Made by a program: the position numbers and the translations under genes. From NCBI GenBank assembly GCA_965199095.1, contig CBDAQM010000006.1:806001-870000 (forward strand): a stretch of DNA of 64,000 nt. Reading direction: 5' to 3'. Position 1 is the stretch's first letter; each line of letters opens with the position of its first letter. Below are positions 1 through 7,796 of this stretch, piece by piece. Source of the DNA: LMUY01 sp965199095 (GTDB lineage Bacteria; Pseudomonadota; Alphaproteobacteria; Acetobacterales; Acetobacteraceae). The notes beneath the pieces were generated by a model. It saw nothing but the letters and a program-made list of their open reading frames with translations. It was not told the origin of the DNA and did no database searches.

Positions 1-1
1 C

Positions 2-673
2 CTGGGCGATCTGCATGATCCCGACGGGCGCATCCAAATTCCAGGCTTCTACGACGGGATTGCGGAGACCTCACCGGCGCAGGCCCAGGAATGGCAGGCT
101 CTCGGCTTCGACGAAGCTGCTTTCCTGGGTGAGATCGGGCTGTCCGTGCCTGTGGGAGAACGCGGGCGGACGGCGCTGGACCGCATGTGGGCAAGGCCCA
201 CGGCCGACATCAACGGGATCTGGGGCGGGTATACGGGTGTCGGCAGCAAGACCGTGATCGCGGCCGAAGCCTCCGCCAAGGTGTCGTTCCGCCTGGTGCC
301 GGGGCAGGATCCGCAGGCGGTGTTCGAGGCATTCAAGCGCTTCGTGGCCGAGCGCACCCCGGCCGATGCACGCGTCACATTCGAGCTGTTTTCGACGGCG
401 CCGGGGATCGAGATCCCGACCGATAGCCGCTGGGTGCAGGCCGCGCGGGCGGCGCTGGCGGATGAGTACGGCCGGCCGGCCGTGCTGATGGGCAGCGGCG
501 GCTCCATCCCCGTGGTGGAGAGCATGCGCCGCCTGCTGGGGATCGACTCGCTGCTGATGGGCTTCGGCCTCGCGGACGACCAGGTCCACAGCCCAAACGA
601 GAAGTTCGAGTGGGTCTGCTTCCACCATGGCCTGCGCAGCCATGCGCGTTTGCTGGCCAAGCTCGCGCAGTGA
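2..673 (+). CDS. M20 family metallopeptidase, C-terminal part (5' truncated by window)
   Basis: The frame is open from base 2 to the TGA at 671-673, giving the last 223 residues of a zinc-dependent M20/CPG2-type dipeptidase or deacylase. Family marks are GDLHDPDG, INGIWGGYTG and SFRLVPGQDP, which belong to the inserted dimerisation (lid) domain. The return to the catalytic domain is seen in MGSGGSIPVVESM, and DDQVHSPNEKF near the end carries the expected metal-binding histidine. Members hydrolyse dipeptides or N-acyl amino acids in the cytoplasm. The substrate cannot be told from this piece, and the N-terminal zinc ligands lie outside the window. The next gene starts 91 bases downstream. Confidence 0.88.
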   Translation: MGDLHDPDGRIQIPGFYDGIAETSPAQAQEWQALGFDEAAFLGEIGLSVPVGERGRTALDRMWARPTADINGIWGGYTGVGSKTVIAAEASAKVSFRLVPGQDPQAVFEAFKRFVAERTPADARVTFELFSTAPGIEIPTDSRWVQAARAALADEYGRPAVLMGSGGSIPVVESMRRLLGIDSLLMGFGLADDQVHSPNEKFEWVCFHHGLRSHARLLAKLAQ

Positions 674-764
674 GCGCCGCCATGAAGCCTGCCGCCGATG
701 GTTCCTGTCCTGGTCAAAGCGCGCCACCTGCGCTAACCGACATCAGTTAGGACAAAGGACTTCC

Positions 765-1748
765 ATGCCGACAGCACTCGTTACCGGCGTCACCGGGCAA
801 GATGGCGCATACCTGTCTCAGTTGCTGCTGGGGAAAGGCTACCGGGTGATCGGCCTCATGCGTCGGTCCGCGTCTTCCGACGTGATCGGCGAGCGGCTGC
901 GATGGCTGGGCATCCTGAAGGATGTTGAACTGGTGGACGGCAATCTGACCGATCTGTCCAGCCTTATCCGGGTATTGAGCGTCTACAAGCCGGATGAGAT
1001 TTACAACCTGGCGGCCCAGTCTTTCGTCGCAGCGTCCTGGCAGCAGCCGCTGCTGACCGGCGGCGTGACCGGGTTGGGGGCGGCCAACGTGCTGGAGGCG
1101 GTCCGGCTGATCAAGCCGGATGCACGGTTCTACCAGGCCAGTTCGTCGGAAATGTACGGCCTGATTCAGGAGCCGAAACAAAGCGAGACAACGCCATTCT
1201 ATCCCCGGTCGCCGTATGCGGCGGCGAAGCTGTATGCACATTGGATGACGGTGAATTACCGCGAGAGCTTCGGCATGCACGCCAGCAGCGGCATCCTGTT
1301 CAACCACGAAAGCCCGCTGCGCGGCATCGAGTTCGTGACACGCAAGGTCACCGACGGCGTGGCCCGTATCAAGCTCGGCCTGGCCAAGGACCTGCCGCTC
1401 GGCAACCTGAACGCCACGCGCGATTGGGGCCATGCACGCGACTATGTGAAGGCCATGCACCTGATGCTGCAGCAGGATGTCGCGGACGACTACGTGATCG
1501 CGACCGGCCGCACGACCTCCATCAAGGATCTGTGCAACATCGCGTTCGGCTATGTCGGGCTGAACCCGGAAGACCACATCACCACCAGGGCAGACTTGAT
1601 CCGCCCGGCGGAGGTGGACGTCCTGCTGGGCGATTCCAGCAAAGCGCAGAAGACGCTCGGCTGGACCCCTGAGACCTCGTTGGAGACGATGGTCGCCGAG
1701 ATGGTGGACGCGGATTTAGCCCGGCATCGCGCCCGCATGGCGTCCTGA
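765..1748 (+). CDS. gmd: GDP-mannose 4,6-dehydratase
   Basis: A 327-aa extended short-chain dehydrogenase that converts GDP-D-mannose to GDP-4-keto-6-deoxymannose, the first step towards GDP-D-rhamnose or GDP-L-fucose for surface polysaccharide. The NADP-binding loop is TGVTGQDGAYL at residues 7-17. The catalytic set is visible as SSSEMYG followed by the YxxxK motif in SPYAAAKLYAHW, with the GMD-typical NHESPLRG and RDWGHARDYV further on. The ATG at 765 follows an AGGAC ribosome site and places the Rossmann fold right at the N-terminus; longer in-frame reading upstream overlaps the peptidase gene and is not credible. It ends 2 bases before the partner reductase. Confidence 0.95.
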   Translation: MPTALVTGVTGQDGAYLSQLLLGKGYRVIGLMRRSASSDVIGERLRWLGILKDVELVDGNLTDLSSLIRVLSVYKPDEIYNLAAQSFVAASWQQPLLTGGVTGLGAANVLEAVRLIKPDARFYQASSSEMYGLIQEPKQSETTPFYPRSPYAAAKLYAHWMTVNYRESFGMHASSGILFNHESPLRGIEFVTRKVTDGVARIKLGLAKDLPLGNLNATRDWGHARDYVKAMHLMLQQDVADDYVIATGRTTSIKDLCNIAFGYVGLNPEDHITTRADLIRPAEVDVLLGDSSKAQKTLGWTPETSLETMVAEMVDADLARHRARMAS

Positions 1749-1750
1749 CC

Positions 1751-2686
1751 ATGTCGGCGGGGGAGCCTCGCCGGATCATGGTCACGGGTGCGGGCGGGTT
1801 CGTCGGCAGGCATCTCATGCCGGCCTTGCAGGCGGCGTTGCCCAGCGCCCAGTTGCACCCCTCCAGCTTCGACGTGACGGACCCGGCCGCGGTGCGCGAG
1901 GCGGTTCGCGCCATCCGGCCGGACGCATGCGTCCACTTGGCGGCCGTGTCGGCCATTCCGGCCGCCCAGTCCGATCCCGACGCAGCGTGGCGGGTCAATC
2001 TTGGCGGCACGATCAGCCTGGCCCGGATCATGGCGGCGGAGACGCCCGGCAGCACGTTCCTCTTCACGTCGAGCGCCGATGCCTATGGCCGCTCCTTCAT
2101 GCGGGGAGTGGCGCTGGACGAAACGGCGGCGCTGAACCCGATGAATACCTACGGCGCCACGAAGGCAGCGGCGGACCTTGCGTTGGGGGCCATGGCGCAG
2201 GACGGGTTGCGCATCGTCCGCGCCCGCCCGTTCAATCATACCGGGCCCGGCCAGGCCCCCGCCTTCGTGGTGTCCGCCTTCGCCCGGCAGGTGGCCCGGA
2301 TCATGGCCGGCAAGCAGCCGCCCACCCTGAAGGTCGGTGCGCTTGACCCGCTGCGGGACTTCCTGGACGTGCGGGATGTCTGCGCCTGCTATGCCGCGTG
2401 CCTGAGGCAAGCCGAGCGTATCCCGAGCGGGACCATCCTGAACATTGCATCCGGCCAGCAACGCCGGGTCGGCGACGTGCTCAGCGATTTGCTGGCGCTT
2501 GGCGGCGTCCAGGCGCAGATTGAAGTCGATGCAACCCGCCTGCGGCCAAGCGAGATCGGCGTCGCCGTGGGCGACGCCGGCCTTGCGCGGGATATGTTGG
2601 GGTGGGTCCCGCGTGTCCCCTGGCAGCAAACGTTGTCAGACGTGCTCGCGGATTGGTGTGGGCGTATCGGGACCGAACCAGCCTGA
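1751..2686 (+). CDS. rmd: GDP-4-keto-6-deoxymannose reductase-type NAD-dependent epimerase
   Basis: A 311-aa NAD(P)-dependent epimerase/reductase. The nucleotide loop is TGAGGFVGRHL, the catalytic serine region is SSADAYG and the YxxxK motif sits in NTYGATKAAADL. The stretch RPFNHTGPGQ is typical of GDP-6-deoxy-D-lyxo-4-hexulose reductases. Because it lies 2 bases after gmd on the same strand, the likely product is GDP-D-rhamnose (Rmd); a fucose-synthase role (Fcl) is less likely from the motif pattern but cannot be excluded. The downstream membrane-protein gene overlaps its 3' end. Confidence 0.88.
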   Translation: MSAGEPRRIMVTGAGGFVGRHLMPALQAALPSAQLHPSSFDVTDPAAVREAVRAIRPDACVHLAAVSAIPAAQSDPDAAWRVNLGGTISLARIMAAETPGSTFLFTSSADAYGRSFMRGVALDETAALNPMNTYGATKAAADLALGAMAQDGLRIVRARPFNHTGPGQAPAFVVSAFARQVARIMAGKQPPTLKVGALDPLRDFLDVRDVCACYAACLRQAERIPSGTILNIASGQQRRVGDVLSDLLALGGVQAQIEVDATRLRPSEIGVAVGDAGLARDMLGWVPRVPWQQTLSDVLADWCGRIGTEPA

Positions 2687-3648
2687 TCTCGCAGCATGTG
2701 CGTCGTGCCGCCCTGGCCATCGCATTGGCCGGATTCGTCGGCTGGGGTTTGGTCAGCACGGGTCACAGCGTTCTGGCGGTCGGCCTGGCCACGCTTCGCG
2801 CGCTCTGGCTGCTGCCGGCCCTCATCGCGCTTCACCTCCTGCAACTCTTCCTGTCCGCATGGGCCTGGCAGCGTCTGCTGCCGGCGACCTACGGCTTGGC
2901 GCGGGCCTACAAGCTGCGCATCGTTCGTGAGGGCATCGACTCGCTGCTGCCGGTCGCGCAGATCGGCGGCGAGATCGTAGGGGCGCAGCTTCTCGCCCGC
3001 GACGGGCTGGCCGCGTCCCTTGCGGGTGCAAGCGTGGTGGCCGACGTCACGGTCGAGTTCCTGACGCAACTCATGTTCCTGCTCGCCGGCGTGGCCGGTT
3101 TGGCCATGGTGTCGCCCGAAGGAGCTTGGCAGGCATGGATCAGCGTCGCCCTGCTGACTGCCTGCGGCGCAGGCGGGCTTCTTGTCGCGCAACGGTTCGG
3201 CGTCCTCCGCCTGCTGGAGGCTCTCGCGCGGCGGATCGCGGTGCGGTGGCCCGGCGCGGGCTCGCTGGCTGGCATCGACGCGGCCGCGGCGACGATCTAT
3301 CGCCGTCGCGGGCGCCTGTCGCAGTCATTCGCCCTGCATCTGCTGGCTTGGGTCCTGGGCAGTCTCGAGAGCTGGGCGGTGCTTCAGGCCGTCGGTGTGC
3401 CTGTCGGCCTGGCGGATGCGGTCATCATCGAAGCGCTGGGCATGGCCGCGCGGAGTGCCGGGTTCGCCGTGCCGGGTGCGCTGGTCGTCCAGGAGACGGG
3501 ATTCGCGCTGGCCGTCGGCGCGCTGGGGTATCCGGACGCTGCCGGTCTTTCGCTGTCCCTGGTCAAGCGGGTGCGGGAAACCAGTGTCGGGCTGCTCGGC
3601 CTTCTGCTTTGGCGTCTGGAAAGCAAGGCCTCGCTGGAGTCGCATTAG
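2656..3648 (+). CDS. HpnL / UPF0104 family integral membrane protein
   Basis: About 330 residues, mostly hydrophobic, with seven to eight predicted membrane segments (for example residues around ALAIALAGFVGWGL, LWLLPALIALHLLQLFL and LLGLLLWRLE). The spacing REGIDSLLPVAQIGGEIVGA is the signature of the lysylphosphatidylglycerol-synthase membrane/flippase-like family that includes hopanoid-associated HpnL. Two GTG starts are possible: 2602, or 2656, chosen here because it overlaps rmd less. It sits with gmd and rmd rather than with hopanoid genes, so a role in lipid or glycolipid transfer across the inner membrane is an inference. Confidence 0.78.
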   Translation: MWAYRDRTSLISQHVRRAALAIALAGFVGWGLVSTGHSVLAVGLATLRALWLLPALIALHLLQLFLSAWAWQRLLPATYGLARAYKLRIVREGIDSLLPVAQIGGEIVGAQLLARDGLAASLAGASVVADVTVEFLTQLMFLLAGVAGLAMVSPEGAWQAWISVALLTACGAGGLLVAQRFGVLRLLEALARRIAVRWPGAGSLAGIDAAAATIYRRRGRLSQSFALHLLAWVLGSLESWAVLQAVGVPVGLADAVIIEALGMAARSAGFAVPGALVVQETGFALAVGALGYPDAAGLSLSLVKRVRETSVGLLGLLLWRLESKASLESH

Positions 3649-3706
3649 ACGCACCATCTTGCGGCCGGCCCGTGGGTTGCGGAGGGTAAACTGCAGCAGC
3701 GCCGCG

Positions 3707-4696
3707 TCAGACCGGAAGCGGCTGCAGCTCCGGCAGCACCTCCAAATGGCAGGCGGCTTTCTGCCCGGGCGCCTTCTCCAACAGCAGCGGTTCATCGACC
3801 CGGCAGCGGTCAAACACGTAGGGGCAGCGCGTGTGGAAGCGGCAGCCCTTCGGCGGATCGATCGGGCTCGGCACGTCGCCCTTCAGGATGATGCGGTCGC
3901 GCCGGGCCGTCGGATCCGGCACCGGCACCGCGGACAGCAGCGCCCGGGTGTAGGGATGGCGCGGGTTGGCGAACAGGCTGCGCCGGTCGGCAAGTTCCAC
4001 GATCTTGCCGAGATACATTACCGCCACGCGGTGCGTCAGGTGCTCCACGATGGCGAGATCGTGGCTGATGAACAGCAGCGCCATGCCCAGCTCGTCCTGC
4101 AAGTCGCTGAGCAGGTTGATGATCTGCGCCTTGACCGACACGTCCAGCGCGCTGACGGCCTCGTCGCAGATAATCAGGTCGGACCCGGGGGCGAGCGCGC
4201 GGGCGATCCCGATGCGCTGGCGCTGGCCGCCGCTGAATTCATGCGGGAATCGGCGCATCGCATCCCGCGGCAGGCGCACCTTGTCCATCAGCGCGGCGAC
4301 GCGGTCATCCACTTCGGACCCGCGGGCGAGGCCGAAATTGGTGATTGGCTCCGCCAGCACGTCGCGCACCCGCATGCGCGGGTTCAGGCTGCTGAACGGG
4401 TCCTGGAACACCACCTGAATGCGCCGCCGCACCTGGCGCATCTTGCCCGGCGACAGGGTGTCGATCCGCTGTCCATCCAGGAACACCTCCCCGTCCGTGG
4501 GATCGGTCAGGCGCAGGATGGTGCGGCCGACGGTGGATTTGCCGCACCCGCTCTCCCCCACCACGGACAGCGTCTCCCCGGCGGACACGGTGAAGGACAC
4601 GCCATCGACGGCGTACACCGTCGCCGTCTTGCCCCCGAACAGCCCGCCCTTGATGGGGTAGTGTTTCTTGAGCGCGTTGACTTCCAACAAGGCCAT
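3707..4696 (-). CDS. Peptide/nickel-type ABC transporter ATP-binding protein (DppF/OppF type)
   Basis: A 329-aa ATPase, the second nucleotide-binding subunit of the importer encoded between 3.7 and 9.4 kb. Walker A is GESGCGKST, the signature motif is SGGQRQRIGIARAL, and Walker B is LIICDEAVSALD with an alanine where DppF usually has a proline. The OppF/DppF C-terminal region contains GCRFHTRCPYVFDRC, the cysteine-rich motif of oligopeptide ATPases. The start MALLEV was chosen because the ATG at 4696 overlaps the stop of the small lipoprotein gene in a TGATG arrangement, indicating translational coupling. Longer reading upstream runs through a repeat and is not coding in this frame. Last gene of the operon. 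Confidence 0.93.
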   Translation of the reverse strand: MALLEVNALKKHYPIKGGLFGGKTATVYAVDGVSFTVSAGETLSVVGESGCGKSTVGRTILRLTDPTDGEVFLDGQRIDTLSPGKMRQVRRRIQVVFQDPFSSLNPRMRVRDVLAEPITNFGLARGSEVDDRVAALMDKVRLPRDAMRRFPHEFSGGQRQRIGIARALAPGSDLIICDEAVSALDVSVKAQIINLLSDLQDELGMALLFISHDLAIVEHLTHRVAVMYLGKIVELADRRSLFANPRHPYTRALLSAVPVPDPTARRDRIILKGDVPSPIDPPKGCRFHTRCPYVFDRCRVDEPLLLEKAPGQKAACHLEVLPELQPLPV

Positions 4697-4884
4697 CAGA
4701 GCGCTGGGTCCACGGGGGCGTTCGAGCCGGACATGGGATCGGTGTCTTTGAGGATGTTGTAGGGAAGTTGCAGGCCGCTGATGCAGCGCGCCTGGGGCGG
4801 CGAGCCGTCGTAGCGGTTGGCAAGGCAGGCGTTGGGCGTGCCGCAGGCGGAGAGCAGCAGGGGGATTGCGAGGCTTGCCCTCAC
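4696..4884 (-). CDS. Small lipoprotein inside the peptide ABC transporter operon
   Basis: A 62-aa reading frame between the two ATPase genes. It starts with MRASLAIPLLLSACG, a very short signal sequence with the lipobox LSAC, and then has a cysteine-containing hydrophilic tail ending NAPVDPAL. The stop overlaps the ATG of the following ATPase by one base, so the two are probably translated together. The GTG start lies inside a GC-rich palindromic repeat, so the repeat may have replaced the original 5' end. No family is recognised; an exported, lipid-anchored accessory of the importer is an inference from position. Confidence 0.6.
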   Translation of the reverse strand: MRASLAIPLLLSACGTPNACLANRYDGSPPQARCISGLQLPYNILKDTDPMSGSNAPVDPAL

Positions 4885-4956
4885 CCCGGCCCTCTCCCAT
4901 GGGGAGAGGGAGAAGAAGGAACCCCTCACCCTCTGGAAGAGGGTTAGGAGAGGGCA
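4878..4956. repeat. Palindromic intergenic repeat (REP/ERIC-like)
   Basis: Two facing arms built on CCCTCACC and CCCTCTCC...GGAGAGGG make an imperfect palindrome between the two ATPase genes of the ABC operon. The same kind of element occurs as an inverted pair at 42124-42254. It supplies the start codon of the small lipoprotein gene. Confidence 0.75.
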
Positions 4957-4961
4957 GCCCA

Positions 4962-5942
4962 TCACGCCGCCTTCGCATAGTGGCACGCCACCAGATGCCC
5001 GGGCGCCTTCGGCTCGACCACCGGCGCCACCGCCCGGCAATGGTCCGTCACCATGGGGCACCGCCCGGCGAAGGGGCAGCCGACGATCCGCTGGCGCAGG
5101 CTGGGCACCAGGCCCGGGATTTCGGCCAGCTTGGACCGTCCCGTCTCGCTCAACGACGAACCGAGCCTCGGCACCGCCCCCAGCAACCCGCGCGTGTAAG
5201 GATGCAGCGGGCGGGCGAAGATGTCCCGCACCGGGGCTTCCTCCACCTTGCGGCCGGCGTACATGACCACGACGCGCTGCGCCATCTCCGCCACCACACC
5301 CAGATCATGCGTGATCAGCATGATCGCGGACCCCAGGCGCGTCTTCAGGTCGCGCATCAGGTCGAGGATCTGGGCCTGGATCGTCACGTCCAGCGCCGTC
5401 GTCGGCTCGTCGGCGATCAGCAGCTTCGGGTTGCACGCCAGCGCCATGGCGATCATCACGCGCTGCCGCATGCCGCCTGAGAGCTGATGCGGGTATTCCC
5501 TTACCCGGCGCGGCGCGGCCGAGATACCCACCAGTTCCAACATCTCCACCGAGCGATTGATCGCCTGCTTGGCGTCCATCCCCTGGTGCAGCCGCAGCGT
5601 CTCGCCGATCTGGCGCCCGACCGTCAGCACCGGGTTCAGGCTGGTCATCGGCTCCTGGAAGATCATGCTGATATCGTTGCCGCGCAGCTTGCGCATCTCG
5701 GCATCCGGCAGCGTCAGCAGGTTGCGGCCTTGGAAGTCGATCCGGCCGGCGATCTTGCCCGGCGGCGTGTTGATCAGCCGCAGGATCGACATGGAGGTGA
5801 CGGATTTGCCGCACCCGCTCTCCCCCACGATGGCCACCGTCTCGCCCGCGTCGATGTGGAAGGACAGGCCCTCCACGGCGCGCACCACGCCATCCGGCGT
5901 GCCGAAATGGGTCTGCAGGTTCTGGACGTCCAGCAACGGCAT
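4962..5942 (-). CDS. Peptide/nickel-type ABC transporter ATP-binding protein (DppD/OppD type)
   Basis: A 326-aa nucleotide-binding subunit. Walker A is GESGCGKSV, the signature is LSGGMRQRVMIAMAL, Walker B is LLIADEPTTALD, and the switch histidine is in LITHDLGVV. The C-terminal oligopeptide-binding region has CPFAGRCPMVTDHCR. It works as a heterodimer with the ATPase at 3707-4696 under the two permeases. It starts 10 bases after the DppC-type permease stop. Substrates of this family range from dipeptides to nickel, glutathione and opines; the sequence does not decide which. Confidence 0.93.
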   Translation of the reverse strand: MPLLDVQNLQTHFGTPDGVVRAVEGLSFHIDAGETVAIVGESGCGKSVTSMSILRLINTPPGKIAGRIDFQGRNLLTLPDAEMRKLRGNDISMIFQEPMTSLNPVLTVGRQIGETLRLHQGMDAKQAINRSVEMLELVGISAAPRRVREYPHQLSGGMRQRVMIAMALACNPKLLIADEPTTALDVTIQAQILDLMRDLKTRLGSAIMLITHDLGVVAEMAQRVVVMYAGRKVEEAPVRDIFARPLHPYTRGLLGAVPRLGSSLSETGRSKLAEIPGLVPSLRQRIVGCPFAGRCPMVTDHCRAVAPVVEPKAPGHLVACHYAKAA

Positions 5943-5952
5943 CAGCGCGTGC

Positions 5953-6858
5953 TCAAAGCCGCTTTGCCAAGCGCGGGTCCAGCATGTCGCGCAGCCCGTC
6001 GCCCAGCAGGTTCACCGCCAGCACGGTCAGCGACAGGAACACGGCAGGAAAGAACACGATATACGGCTTGACCTCCCACAACGCCCGGCCTTCGGCCATG
6101 ATGTTGCCCCAGGACGGGATGATCGGCGGCGTGCCGGCGCCGATGAAGGACAGGATTGCCTCCGTGATCATCGCCGACGCGCAGATGAAGGTTGCCTGCA
6201 CCATGATCGGCGCCAGCGTGTTCGGCAGGATGTGCTTGAAGATCACCGCCGGCGCCCGCGTGCCGGAGGCGATCGCCGCCTCCACATAGGGTTGCTCGCG
6301 CAGGCTCAGCACCACGCCGCGAACCAGCCGGGTGACGCGCGGGATTTCCGCCACGGTGATGGCGATGATCACGTTCTGCACGCTGCCGCGCGTCAGCGCC
6401 ATCAAGGCGATGGCCAGCAGGATCGGCGGGATGGACATCAACCCGTCCATCACGCGCATGATGATCGCGTCCACGATGCGGATATACCCGGCGCACACGC
6501 CGATCAGGATGCCGACCACCGAGGCCAAGGCCGCGACGCCGAAGCCCACGATCAGCGACACGCGGGCGCCGTAGAGCACGCGGGAATACACGTCCCGCCC
6601 CAGCATGTCGGTGCCGAACCAGTAGAGCGCCGAGGGAACGCGGGTGCGACGCGCCGGCGCGATCGCCGTCGGGTCCACCGTGCCGAGGATCGGCGCCGCG
6701 ATCGCCATGAAGATGATCAGGCCCAGGAGCACCCCGCCCAGCGTCACGGTTGGATTGCGTCGGATGAACGTCAGCACACGCCCTCGCCGCTTGACCGGCG
6801 GCAACACGTCGGGCAGCGGCCCAGCCAGGCTGCCGGCGTTGGGAAGTGTGATGCTCAA
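5953..6858 (-). CDS. Peptide ABC transporter permease (DppC type)
   Basis: A 301-aa inner-membrane permease. The N-terminal segment LGGVLLGLIIFMAIAAPIL precedes the periplasmic part with GTDMLGRDVYSRVLYGARVS, the hallmark of DppC/OppC proteins. The EAA loop that docks on the ATPases is around EAAIASGTRAPAVIFKHILP. The start is read as the TTG at 6858, which overlaps the DppB stop (TATTGAGC) and gives a normal family length. Upstream in-frame sequence is only the shadow of DppB. Confidence 0.92.
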   Translation of the reverse strand: MSITLPNAGSLAGPLPDVLPPVKRRGRVLTFIRRNPTVTLGGVLLGLIIFMAIAAPILGTVDPTAIAPARRTRVPSALYWFGTDMLGRDVYSRVLYGARVSLIVGFGVAALASVVGILIGVCAGYIRIVDAIIMRVMDGLMSIPPILLAIALMALTRGSVQNVIIAITVAEIPRVTRLVRGVVLSLREQPYVEAAIASGTRAPAVIFKHILPNTLAPIMVQATFICASAMITEAILSFIGAGTPPIIPSWGNIMAEGRALWEVKPYIVFFPAVFLSLTVLAVNLLGDGLRDMLDPRLAKRL

Positions 6859-7796
6859 TAGCGGATCCTCGGGTCGAACACGGTGTACATCAGGTCCACG
6901 CCCAAATTCACCAGGACGTAGAGGAAGGAGAAGATCAGCACCACGCCCTGGATGATCGGGTAATCGCGGCGCAGGATCGCATCCACCACAAGGCGTCCGA
7001 CGCCGGGAATGGCGAACACGTTCTCCGTCACCACGGCGCCGCCGATCAGCCCGGCGACGCCCAAGCCAATCACCGTCACGATCGGCACCGCCGCGTTCTT
7101 CAGGGCATGGAGGAACAGGATGGGGGCCTGGCTCACCCCCTTGGCCCGCGCCGTGCGGACGTAATCCTGGCTCAGCACCTCCAGCATGGTGGCGCGCGTG
7201 ATGCGGGCGATCAGCGCGACGAAGGCGCCGCCCAGCGTCAGCGTGGGCAGGATGAGGTTGGACAGCCAGGGCCAGACCCCGTGCGACAGGGAGGTGTAGC
7301 CCTGCACCGGCAGCCACTCGAACTGCAGTGCGAAGACGTAGGCCATCAGATAGCCCACCACGAATACCGGGACCGAGAAGCCGAACACTGCGAACAGCAT
7401 CAGGCCGCGGTCGATCCAGGTGCCCTGCTTCCACGCCGCCACCACGCCCATCGGGATCGCCACGACGATGGAAAACACCATTGTCAGAACCATCAGCGAC
7501 AACGTCGGCTCCACCCGCTGCGCGATCATGTGGGTGACGGGCAGGTTGGTGAAGATCGACGTCCCCAAGTCACCATGCAGGACGTGCCACACCCACTCGC
7601 CGAATCGGACCAGGAACGGCCGGTCCAGACCGAGCGATTCGCGGATGCGCTCCACGTCCGCCGGGCTGGCCTGGTCGCCTGCGATGATCGCGGCCGGGTC
7701 GCCGGGCGCCAGGTAGAGCAGGCTGAACACGAACAACGCGACGATCGCCATCACCGGGATGGTAGCGACGACCCGGCGGAGGATATAGGCTAGCAT
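6855..7796 (-). CDS. Peptide ABC transporter permease (DppB type)
   Basis: A 313-aa permease beginning MLAYILRRVVATIPV, with the DppB pattern PGDPAAII after the first membrane helix and the ATPase-docking loop near DYVRTARAKGVSQAPI. The ATG at 7796 overlaps the stop of the substrate-binding protein gene (TGATG), so the first two genes are coupled. The usual DppB C-terminus, IPGVGRLVVDAILRRDYP, is present. It forms the membrane channel with the DppC-type subunit. Confidence 0.93.
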   Translation of the reverse strand: MLAYILRRVVATIPVMAIVALFVFSLLYLAPGDPAAIIAGDQASPADVERIRESLGLDRPFLVRFGEWVWHVLHGDLGTSIFTNLPVTHMIAQRVEPTLSLMVLTMVFSIVVAIPMGVVAAWKQGTWIDRGLMLFAVFGFSVPVFVVGYLMAYVFALQFEWLPVQGYTSLSHGVWPWLSNLILPTLTLGGAFVALIARITRATMLEVLSQDYVRTARAKGVSQAPILFLHALKNAAVPIVTVIGLGVAGLIGGAVVTENVFAIPGVGRLVVDAILRRDYPIIQGVVLIFSFLYVLVNLGVDLMYTVFDPRIRY

